Origin: Strongyloides papillosus
Taxonomy: Eukaryota > Nematoda > Chromadorea > Rhabditida > Strongyloididae
NCBI GenBank assembly: GCA_005656395.1
Contig: SRSI01000048.1
Span: forward strand, 2,170,001-2,234,000
Reading direction: 5' to 3'
DNA: 64,000 bases
In this document: positions 52,124 through 61,721 of the stretch, piece after piece
Layout of the letters: each line of letters begins with the position of its first letter
How positions within the stretch are numbered: the first letter of the stretch is position 1
Notes under the pieces: generated by a model
What the model saw: only the letters and a program-made list of their open reading frames with translations
What the model was told of the DNA's origin: nothing
Databases searched by the model: none
Made by a program: the position numbers and the translations under genes

Positions 52124-52529
52124 GGAGAAAAGTTAAAGGATTGTTCGGGAATTTTCTAGATGATTGGGATAAGCTTTATATATACAGTAAATTGTCATCA
52201 TCTTTTCATTATTCCCAAAACTTTAATTTATTGTATTTCATAATTATTGTATCATCATTTTGGTCACCCTATTTCCTAGTTATTAATGTTTAATTTAATT
52301 ATAGGGGTTAAACTATTTTATTAATTATTATATGTTAGTATAGGAGTGCCTGACTCTATTTAAAAATTAATTAGCATAAATATAGTAAGTAATTGTAACT
52401 TTAATTTCTTTATTGTATCCTTTTACCTCAGGCGCTATGTTTTAAAAATTATATTCTACATTTCTTAATTTACCTAATAAACATTGTTGTAAATTCGGAT
52501 AGCTTGCCACCAATAAAAAAAATTTTACT
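52091..52529 (+). repeat. 3' long terminal repeat
   Basis: 439 bp, about 99% identical to the 5' LTR. The polyprotein stop codon (52121-52123) lies inside it. The sequence AACTTT...TTTTACT end is followed by unrelated AT-rich DNA. Confidence 0.92.
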
Positions 52530-53024
52530 TTAATTTAAAATACATTATTTTTGTATCTACTTTGACATTTTAAAATCTACAATGTATGAATGAAATAAAA
52601 TTTTTAATTATATTAAAACATTGTATACTTTTACATAAATTTGAATTCATTTAAAGAAAACTACAGAGTGATGTTTGAAACAATGTTTTTGCAAAGAACA
52701 AGTATTTCTTGAGAGCGAAAAAACGCCTGAATAACGATAAAAAAAACTAATTGTCATACTCAAGATATACAAAACTATGATATATTACTTTTGATAAAAA
52801 TAAGATTATTGAATTAACGATGACAATAGATTTTCCGGCATTACATTTTGGTATATTACGACGATTTCGTATGTTGTTTCGGGAAAGACATCAAGTGGTT
52901 ATATATTTCCCGTAATTTTTATATTTTTATGTCAGAGAAACATTTTATTTTATTTTAAAAGTCGCCGTTATACAAACTGAATTTAAAAACTATTCGTGCA
53001 TTTTTAGATCTATTTTAGTACAAT
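52530..53024. other. Intergenic, no gene seen
   Basis: About 500 bp between the 3' LTR and the first exon-like block of the pseudogene. AT-rich; nothing recognised. Confidence 0.5.
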
Positions 53025-54201
53025 ATGGGTTCAAAGCGAACGTACGAGAACTATCTCAAAGGTGCAGAAAATGAGGTAAGATATTTATTCCCAACTTTAA
53101 TTGAACTAATTTCACCATATGCCATTGGCGCCTCGCACTTTTACACTTCCAAGAAAACGTCTCAACACTAGTCAAAGCCGTCATCCGCTTACAAATCAAA
53201 ATTTTGGTAATATTTTATGACGGTGTAGATGAAGTAAAACCAAATTCGTGACACCTTTTATAAATCAGAAAATAGTTTAGTTTCACAGGATATATCATTT
53301 TCTGTAAGTAAGCCAGGGGACAAAGATATTTCTTATTCTCAAAAAAATGTATCTTTTTTCAACCTGGATTAGTTTCCGTAGAGTCTAGTTCATAAAAAGG
53401 TATAGTAAAGGATATTATATTAATGATTCTAGCATTAATAAATTTATTTCAGACAAATATGAAGAAAATTTGATATCTGATACACAAGAAAATAATAATT
53501 CTTTATTTTGTTTCAGTTCAGGAGTCTTGTATAAATCAAATCCACCCATCGCAGACAGTAAAGTAATCATGGTTTCAACATTGTGTTCTTATTCCTACTA
53601 CTTTACTGATTTATTCAGTCCATCTAATGTTCAAGATCAGGATCATTCAATTTTTTGTAAATGTGACTCGGAGACAGCTGCTCTTAGTGATTCTTTTAGT
53701 CCAGATTCTAGTGATGATTTGTTTAAAAGTAACAAGTTCACAAACAAAGCATTGTGATGTACTTCCACTTAAAAATGCTCCTGTTAACGTCAATATTCAT
53801 TTATTGTTGGCTGGGGAAAACGGCACAAGTTTTTTTTTTCATCTGACACACAAATGTTTAGTACCAATAAAGATTCAACTCAAGAGTGCAGGGATTATGA
53901 TGATAAATCATTAAATTGATAATCTCGTAGTAGAACTAATGTTTCGTTAATAAGTATAGCACCATCTGAGAACAGACAGAAAGGTAAAGAAAATGATATT
54001 TTTCTTGTAAAGATGGAAAATTAACCTGCTGAAAATTCGAAACTAAAATTAGAAGCTGGAAACAACTTTAATTATACGATTGCTGTATCAAATTCTCCTC
54101 ATGTTTTTCACGGCGGACATGATGTTTCTGGGAACAATGATGTGACCACTGGTAATGGTAATGTTAACTTCCCAACTGGCTCAAATAATTTATATGTTTA
54201 A
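53025..54201 (+). pseudogene. Decayed multi-exon gene of unknown family
   Basis: A series of exon-like blocks on the plus strand can be followed in consistent phase: 53025-53075 (MGSKRTYENYLKGAENE, good GTAAGA donor), 53116-53206 (HMPLAPRTFTLPRKRL...), a block after 53267 (ENSLVSQDISFSVSKPGDKD), one starting near 53457 (DKYEENLISDTQENNNSL) and a last one ending at 54201 (TIAVSNSPHVFHGGHD...SNNLYV). The acceptor of block 2 reads TTCAC instead of TTCAG. In-frame stops and frame changes occur near 53370, 53755 and 53915. The region has clearly higher GC than surrounding intergenic DNA, as expected for former coding sequence. The protein is Ser-rich and polar; I do not recognise its family. Its 3' end overlaps the truncated end of the F-box-like copy on the other strand by about 12 nt. 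Confidence 0.6.
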
Positions 54202-55318
54202 GCTTATCAACTTTTTAAGCCCCAAACCTCTAGGTTTTTGATCATAAGAAGATATAGAATCCCCGGTAACACCTACCCATGGAAAACTCAAATGTAATTC
54301 ACTTAAATTCATAAAAGCTTCCAAAATTTCGATACTATGGAATAATATCTTATAACTTATTATAGTACTTGAAGCAGTTGTGATGTACTGTTTTATTGGC
54401 AAAAAGAATCTCACCGCATCAGTACAATATCTACATTTTTCTCCAAAAGATGTACAACTTATATCGACTCCAAGTTTTATTTTAACATTGCACTTTGTTA
54501 TAATACTCATAATTTCATATAACTCATTTGTATAAATTGTGTCATTATTTTTCAAAGATTCAAAGAATATTGTGGAGTTTTCGGTAGTTGGAAATTGTTT
54601 GACGAATCTTTAAAAAGTATCCCTGTGATGGATTAAGTAATAATAATTACTGTAATACGAAGTAAGTGTTAAAGTAAGTTCAGTTAGATTCGGGAATCCG
54701 TTGAAGATATTCCCATTTATCACACTATATTTATCTGATGGACATGTAAAGTAACTAACTAGAAGAAATATTCTTGTTATGTTCTCGTGTTTCATGTGAC
54801 TTAAGGAATCTAAGATTATGTGACCAGCATTATCACTTCGGCGATTAAGTAGAAATTCAAGATTTTTGACATTTTTTCGAGTAACGCAGTTTAGATTTAA
54901 TTCTTCAATTTAATTTCTTGATAAAAGACAAACGACCCCCCTCTTTCCATTCTTTTTTTGATACGTCAATAGAATACATTACACGATTACCACAGGGTAA
55001 TGTTTCACCAAAGGATGTTTTTAGTATATTTAGTCTGTCCTCAGAATGACTATCCTCTCTAAATCTAAGATTACTGAATCCTGGAACACCAGAAGCTTCA
55101 TCATATTCATCATCACATGTAATGGAAACCTTTTGCTTGTCAGAGTAGAAAAACATTCTCTTTTCAATTTCCTGTTTCTCAAGATCACAGTTCATAGATT
55201 TACAAACATTCATAAGATTACTTATATCAGTAAATGACGAGATGTGATTGATTAGTTTTCTAACCGAATTTTCTTTTGACAGTTCATAGGCTATATTATT
55301 CTTATCACCTCCATCCAT
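54190..55318 (-). pseudogene. F-box-like family gene, 5' two-thirds with stop and frameshift
   Basis: Three minus-strand frames cover one gene body. 54905-55318 gives the N-terminus (MDGGDKNNIAYEL, then VRKLINHISSFTDISNLMNVC, an F-box-like helix pattern). A 1-nt frame change near 54905 leads into a frame down to 54610 (EELNLNCVTRKNVKNLEFLL, later IFNGFPNLTELTLTL). There an in-frame TAA replaces the codon for Glu in the paralogue (RDTF-stop-RFVKQF versus WNTFERVVQQF). The last part (54190-54555) continues NSTIFFESLKNNDTIY to GLGLKKLISLNI and then stops, although the family continues for about 120 more residues. The missing 3' part corresponds to the fragment at 39503-40057. F-box assignment is tentative; the leucine pattern fits LRR-like repeats. 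Confidence 0.6.
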
Positions 55319-56335
55319 CTTTATTCACTAAAAAATATAAATAAAATAATAACAGTAAGAAGAAGTACTTTTTTAAAATAATACAAAATAAGAAATTCCA
55401 AAATGTAAAAGTAAATTATTTTAGGGGATATTTGGAGAAAATTGAGTACATTAAAAGTAGTGAAAAGACACTCTTTGAAGGCACTCCCGTAGATAACAAT
55501 TTTTAGAGATTTAATGTAACGTTTTATATCACACCCTGACTGGTGCTAAAAAATAAACACTATCATATAATTTTAAAAGATCCAAATAAAATCATACATA
55601 TATTTTATATTACATTTTTTTTAAAAACGCGAATACATGTGGAAAATCATCTAAATGAGAACCTTATTTGTGGCATTGTTTACAACAATAGAAGCAATAA
55701 CGTTGGTTATTTTATTACTACCAATGTGATGATTTCGTTTATAATCCATTGTCGGCTCACAAAAAATGACATTGTTTACTTACACAGTCTTCCTCGTCAA
55801 GTAAAAATTAAAAACGAAAATATATACAAAAACAACTCTAGATTATCCATCAAATCATAAAAATAAAATACCCATTAAAAAGAATAGAAGTGGTAATTGC
55901 ATAACCTTACTAAGCTGAACATTATCATTTTAGAAACTATCCCCAGCTTTGATCTTCTTTCTAGGTAAATCACTAAATTCTTAAACAATTAAAATTGATG
56001 ATGAATCTCTATAAGCTCTAATAATTTTATAGGCTTTAAATGTCATTAACTAAAATTCGGTTAACTACATAAAGTATCTATACTCCATGAGTCGTAGCAC
56101 CTTCAGTCTTGTTGATGTAATATCTTCTTCCATTTTTATTTCATCAACATAAACTTTGTTATCGGTTATTCTTTATCACGACCAAAATGTAGTAGAAATC
56201 TGAGTGTTTTAGGACATACGTGTCTTTAAAATTTCATTATATTAACCAGAACTATTTAAACAATATACGTATTTATTACAATAAGAAATTTACAATAAAC
56301 CAATTAATATTACATATGCAAAAATTAAAAAAATA
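55319..56335. other. Intergenic between two F-box-like copies
   Basis: About 1 kb. A 105-codon plus frame (55543-55860) starts with GTG, is AT-rich and has no recognisable domain; it was not accepted. Nothing else seen. Confidence 0.45.
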
Positions 56336-57358
56336 CTATATATTAGTATTTTCGGCAAAAATACTTCCGAATGGCACATATGTATTAATGCCAGTGATGA
56401 ATATCATTAAATAATATGTATCTATTTTTCCATCGGTAATATGTTTTGTAAACTTCTCACAGTGTGATTTAATAAGATTATCAATGGAACTTAAATTACG
56501 CTGTCTGAATAAGGAAAAATGACGTGTAAAAGCAAAAAGTTTTAAGGTTTTAGGAATTCTCACTGGACAGAAACTATCTGAAATAAGGCATTCTAAATTT
56601 CTAAAGTTATCTAAGCTGTCACTTTCTCTATATGATAAACATTCGATATTAAGTAATCTAATGTCAGGCATGTGTTTAGTTATCATCTTAGCCGTAGCAT
56701 CATTCATATTAGGTACACGCATCAGTTGTAATACCTCGACATTTCTTGGCATTATCGAGCAAGTGAATTCAAAGAATTGATAAAAGAAATTTAAAAAATC
56801 AGAATCACTATAATCCAAATCTTCTTCATATTCAAGTTTTACATTTTTTAAGTTATTCAGTTTTTTAAGTCCAAAACCACTAAGTCTTTGATTAAAAGGA
56901 GGTATAAATTTATAGGTGATATCATACAAAGAAAATTTCAAATCCAACGTACTTAAATTCTCGAAAGTTTTCGAAATTCCGATATTATGAAGTAATTGTC
57001 TGTGATTTTCTATTGTACTAAAGACAGATGTGATGTACTCTTTTATTGATGAAAAAAATCCAATTGTACCAGTATATTCTTCACACTGTCTTCCAAATCT
57101 TGAACAATTTATGTCGATTCCAATTTTGACTTTAACTTTATACTTTGTTATAATACTTATAATCTCGTTTAATTTACTAGTGTGTATTGCGTCATTATAT
57201 TCCAAAGATTTAAGAAATATTGTAGGGTTTTTGGTAGTGGAAAATTGCTGAACAACTCTCTCGAAAGTATTCCAGTGGCGAATAAGACTATAATAATTTC
57301 TGTTAGACGAATGAAATGTTAGAGAAAGTTCAGTAAGATTCGGGAATCCGTTGAACAC
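56336..57358 (-). pseudogene. F-box-like family gene, 5'-truncated at the repeat boundary
   Basis: 340 open codons on the minus strand, starting FNGFPNLTELSLTFH. This corresponds to about residue 205 of the N-terminally longer copy at 54610-55318, so the F-box-like N-terminus is absent. The homology stops exactly where the 1.86 kb element begins (57356). The body contains leucine-rich LRR-like stretches (NLSTLDLKFS, MPRNVEVLQLMRVPNM, MPDIRLLNIECLS). Near the C-terminus the reading frame differs from the fragment at 39503 (LMIFITGI versus FNDIYHW), showing a frame change in one of the two. No start codon context or promoter remains, so it is most likely a pseudogene. Function unknown. Confidence 0.65.
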
Positions 57359-59214
57359 ACAAAATGAATAAATGTCGTTTTAAAATGGTAATTGCACGAC
57401 GATGAACGCCGTAAAGACAATCATTTTGACCTTTTATGATAAAAGTTTGATTATGCAAAATGAGAACATTGTTTTTTGTATTTACTGTCGTAATTTAATT
57501 GTTAGCTCGTCCAAGTAATTTTTTGAATATGACAACATAGTGAAATAAATACTGCAATCTTACGAAATGGCATATGCACAAATTAATAAAAAATTATTGC
57601 AAAAACATGGAAATTGAAAATTTTATAATACAGAACAAATGTTTATTTTGACGATTTTATAATTAAAATAAAGTAAAAAAAGGTTTTTTTTTTTAAACAA
57701 AATATACTATTTGAATTGTAAATTATTATTTTAAAATATTTCTAAAATTTTCCTTTACCAATTTTGTAACATTTTATGTTCATAAGTTGTATTTTTATTA
57801 CTAGAAATGTTGTAATACTATACATTATTTTGAAATTATGCTTGTTAAGTCATTCTAAGATAACTTTATTGTGTAGAATTTTTTTTTCGTACAATATTTT
57901 TAATATTTGCTTTTTAACATAATAATTGTGATACTATTTATTTTTATGTTCTAAGATAAAAAATTTATTTTTTTTATATGATAAATAACAAATATTTTAT
58001 AGGAAGTGTCTTACGAAAATTTGACACATCTTATATAGTATAGTGCATTTTTTAAATCCCTCATGATACATAGAATTTTTAACTTAATTTTAAAAAGAAT
58101 AATTTAGACACTAGAAACTTTTTAAAAGTTTTATTTTATTAATATAGTATTATAAAAAATTTATTTACTCTAATATAACAATTACTTAAAATATCACACA
58201 AAAACAACTACAAATCTTGAAAAGTAGTTTTTAAATTAATTATTTTCATGTTAATCCAGAAACATTTTTAATTATGATAATTTCTCTACTAACATAAAAA
58301 AATTGGTACTTTTTTAATTGACTTATATTTTTTATAAAAAGAAACATATTAAAAAACCGTCAGATCGGATTAAAGAGTTCATTTTTAGCTACAAATTGTG
58401 ATATTAACAATCCTCAAAGATTTAGTAACAAACTTCATTTAATACTATTAGTTGTAGACGATTAGGCAGGCAAAGATCAAAAAGTGTATTTCAAAATAAT
58501 TATCTTGAATTTAAAATAACATAACAAAATCGATTAGATAAGATTTAATAATCAAAATTTTGCTACAAAATGAAGCATTAATCTCTTTTATAAGTAACTT
58601 TGTTTAATTTTCTAACATGTTTAACTTAGAATTGTTTTATAAAAATGAAAATGGCTCTTTTATTTATAACTGGCCCAATCATTGATTAATCACGGCTACA
58701 TTATGTTTTCTCTTATTATAGCATTAGGCATTTCTAATGTTCTATATATTAAAAACTTTCAATAAATTTAAGGAAAGTTATTTCTGAAACAAAATAGTGA
58801 AAGTAAGTGATCAAAAAAGAACGTTTTTAGAGATAACTTGACTAATTATAGTTCAAAAATTTCGAGACTCATTTTCCTCTTAAAGTTAGAAAAATTACAT
58901 CTAATGGATTATTAACTATAAAGTGAGACAACCTTGAAAACGGTTATGATGAAGACAAATTTTTTTCTATTCTTTATTTTTAAGTATAGACTTGAATGTT
59001 TATGATTTTTTATGAAATTTGTATATGATGAAACGCATGATTGCAGTTGTTTATTTTAATAATTATGCATATACAAAACTGCCAAAAAAGAAATAAAATC
59101 ATGCAATAATTGCATTTTCGTATACCAAAAAAATGCATATGTTAGATCATATATTTTGTATGTAAAAATAATTAATGTCCATCAATTTTAAATGACACTT
59201 TTTATGTTTGTGTG
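57356..59214. mobile_element. 1.86 kb non-coding element, copy 2
   Basis: Second copy of 36836-38690, same orientation, about 97% identical by eye. It starts CACACAAAATGAAT and ends TTTATGTTTGTGTG; the imperfect terminal inverted repeat is the same. It abuts the truncated 5' end of the F-box-like gene, so its arrival or an associated rearrangement probably removed that gene's N-terminal exons. No reading frame of note inside. Confidence 0.7.
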
Positions 59215-59359
59215 CTATTGTGATTTACTTTTAAGTTAAATAAATAGAAAAAATTTTTTAATGTTGTTACTCTTCTTTCGATCTTTTTTTTTAAGTATAT
59301 AAAACAAATAAGGTGAGATATGGAATAAAAAACACTCGTGTTTGAATAAACTTTATTTA

Positions 59360-59443
59360 CAATACTATACATTTACAATAACTATACATTTACAATAATT
59401 ATACATTAACAATATTATACATGAACAATATACATTAAATTAA
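59360..59443. repeat. Short tandem repeat, period about 17-18 bp
   Basis: The unit ACAATAxTATACATTT recurs about 5 times with small changes just downstream of the RAD9-like gene's stop. Probably simple AT-rich 3' sequence. Confidence 0.7.
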
Positions 59444-59463
59444 TACAACAAAAAAATTAAAAA

Positions 59464-60490
59464 TCAACATTCTTCTAATTCACATGGAAGAAATATTTCA
59501 AAATCAACGATGCCTGGTTGATATAAAGACATTCTTAATGGAGCGTCTCCACCAACACATTCTAATACAAATTCCTTACTTATTCTTGATACAATGTTGC
59601 AGGCTATGGCAAACTCATTGTAATCAAACGTTAAGAAGAACTCCTCATCAATGTCATATTTCATGAAACTCTGAGCACTAATCTCACATGAAAAACTTGG
59701 TCCTGTGCCAGGCTTTTGTCTTCCTGGAGTGACAATAAGACGATCCCTCTTGAAATGAAGCTTTATAGCCGAAGCAGTTTTGTTTGATCTCTTCAGGAAA
59801 CCATCCCATACATCGACATGACCAACGATTTGAAAGATCTCACCCGCACGAGAACGTGAATCATCGGCCAATTGACATCTAATAGCAAGTTGGTTGATCT
59901 TAATTAATTCCGATACAGACCCAGGTCCAAACAACATAACATTAATGAAATCCTTTGATGGGTCTGTATCAATAACCATGTACTTGATATCATCAAGCAG
60001 CTCCGGAGATATCTTAAAAACATTTAGAGCTGCCTCACTACTGATACAACACCCAGCATTTGGTGTGGTCAAGCATGATGAATCCACTTCACAAAAGAAA
60101 TCTCTTTTGAAAACTGTCTTACTGAACATGCATGTAGAGGCATTGTAGATACATGCTGACAGTTGGTCCTTTTCTGGTACAAATAGTAATGTCGAGCCCA
60201 AAGTCGATAGATTTTGAATAATTTTGCATAAAACTGTAAAAATATACATAATTTAAACTAAAAACATCAAACTTACATGCAAGATTTTTAGATACAGCAT
60301 ATTTTGCTCCTTTGCAAACTAGATCTTTTGAATCCATATCTCCTAGATGCTGACTGTTCAAAGCACAAGGTACCTCCCTTCCCAATACGGCACTATGAGG
60401 CTCTTTTATAGGATTAGAACAAGATTCCTCTTCCATACGAATGTTTTCTTGTTCTTCATGGAATTCATCAAACAAATCATGGGCATTCAT
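59464..60490 (-). CDS. hpr-9: RAD9-like subunit of the 9-1-1 checkpoint clamp
   Basis: Exons 60277-60490 and 59464-60233 (43-bp intron, minus) join to 327 residues. After about 65 polar, acidic N-terminal residues (DLFDEFHEEQENIRMEEESC) the PCNA-like fold of RAD9 starts with KYAVSKNLA, FLCKIIQNLSTLGSTLLFV, ACIYNASTCMFSKTVFKRDFF, and ends with MKYDIDEEFFLTFDYNEFAIAC and PLRMSLYQPGIVDFEIFLPCE. RAD9 forms the 9-1-1 clamp with RAD1 and HUS1 in DNA-damage signalling (family knowledge). The ATG at 60490 was chosen because a TTTCCCAG acceptor lies 14 nt upstream and no upstream in-frame ATG exists (only GTG at 60580). The long phosphorylated tail that follows the clamp fold in human RAD9 is missing; the protein stops right after the fold. 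A divergent clamp paralogue is the alternative. Confidence 0.72.
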
Positions 60491-60510
60491 ATTTAAGTGA
60501 AGGTCTGGGA
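60491..60510 (-). promoter_or_regulatory. Putative spliced-leader trans-splice acceptor of the RAD9-like gene
   Basis: TTAATTTCCCAG on the minus strand ends at 60505, leaving a 14-nt leader before the ATG at 60490. No convincing upstream exon with an ATG exists. Trans-splicing is the likely use. Confidence 0.5.
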
Positions 60511-61721
60511 AATTAAAAATTATAAGCAAAATTAAACAATTATTTATAACAACGAGTATACCAGCGAAAAAAGCATTCACTAAAGAAAATGACGACTAAA
60601 TTAATATTTTACAATAACATGCATTAACTATACAAAAAATACAGTAAAACGTCTTTCCAGATTTTTGTTTTGGGACGAAATCTTAGAAGTAAAAAATGCC
60701 CTTAGTAGTTTTGAATATTGAAGTAAATACTTTACTATGTCACTCAAACCCCTGTAGTAGTACAATCTTAATTAGTATACTACGGGATAGGTATGGAATA
60801 AAAAATAATGATATGATAAATTCTAAAATGGTCAATCTCATTAGTGACCCTATATTTATAGTTTTGGGATAACTTTCTTCCAATTTATGGTGAAGAGATA
60901 CCTTTCCCATTGCATTGTGAATTTGATGATAAATGAAAATCTATGAAAGGTATTAAAATACTATAATACGGTATCACTATTATGCGCTTTACGGTAGTTT
61001 TGTGTTGCATTTCGCTCTACATACCAAGGGATATCTGTCGTACGTTGCTGGATTACGCTACACTTTGCTTCAGCTATTACAATGTACGTGTTCCAAATTG
61101 TTTGATATACGTCGGTTGCTACACAGGCATTTTATGCATTGTTTGTTGCTAATGTATTGCTGTTTTTTTATATCTTTTTTAGTATATTCAGATGATGGTG
61201 TAGGATTTTTTTAAACAGTGTAGTTTTACCCTGTATTCAAGGTTACTTCGCACATGTTACTTTAATCAGTTGCACAGGATGATTCTTGAACACGACATCT
61301 GCACCCAATAGGTTTATGTGTTAGTTTAAAGTTTTTTGTACTTCTCTTCTAAAATTTTGATTTCCTCTAATAAAATTGGTACTTTCTATCATTAGACTGG
61401 ATTCAAAATAACTTAATTACACTAACAGAAAAAAAATTAAAAATACTTTTATTACTTTATTTTTATAGTAAGTATAAAATTTACACTATGAGGCATACTT
61501 GATAAAGTACATATGCTATGTAATTGACTAGATATATTATTATTTTTTCTAAAATACAATTTAAAATATATTTTTTAAGTACATAAAATAGAAACTATGT
61601 TCATTTATGTCCATTAGCTTTGTTGAAATGATGCCTGGAGATTCATCGGGTTTAGAGACGTAGAAGTTGAGGTATCTTTTGTTAGTAGTATATGCATGTA
61701 AGTAGGCTTTTCATTGTTTTT
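60511..61721. other. Intergenic with a GC-richer island
   Basis: About 1.2 kb between the RAD9-like start and the 3' end of the PEBP-like gene (both minus). Mostly AT-rich but with a distinct GC-richer stretch at about 60983-61160 (roughly 43% GC in 61021-61080). The island has no accepted protein; it might be an RNA gene or a relic. Confidence 0.5.

Larger units (their letters stand above)
48689..52529 (+). mobile_element. LTR retrotransposon (Gypsy-like), 3.84 kb, probably non-autonomous
   Basis: Two direct repeats of about 440 bp flank one long open frame. The termini read AGTGATG...TTTTACT, so short inverted ends AGT/ACT are visible. A TGG-starting sequence directly after the 5' LTR (49127 onward) could be the primer-binding site. 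The frame shows gag zinc knuckle, protease-like, RNase H-like and integrase-like remnants in Gypsy order. LTRs differ at about three positions, indicating a recent insertion. A possible duplication of only TTA flanks it (48686-48688 and 52530-52532); a standard 4-5 bp target duplication is not clear. Confidence 0.88.

Noticed and set aside
55543..55860. 105-codon plus-strand frame
   Set aside because: Begins with GTG, is dominated by Ile/Asn/Lys as expected from random AT-rich DNA, and resembles nothing known to me.
61002..61214. 70-codon plus-strand frame in the GC-richer island
   Set aside because: Cys/Leu/Tyr-rich with no signal or domain logic; the island itself is kept as a finding but not as a protein gene.
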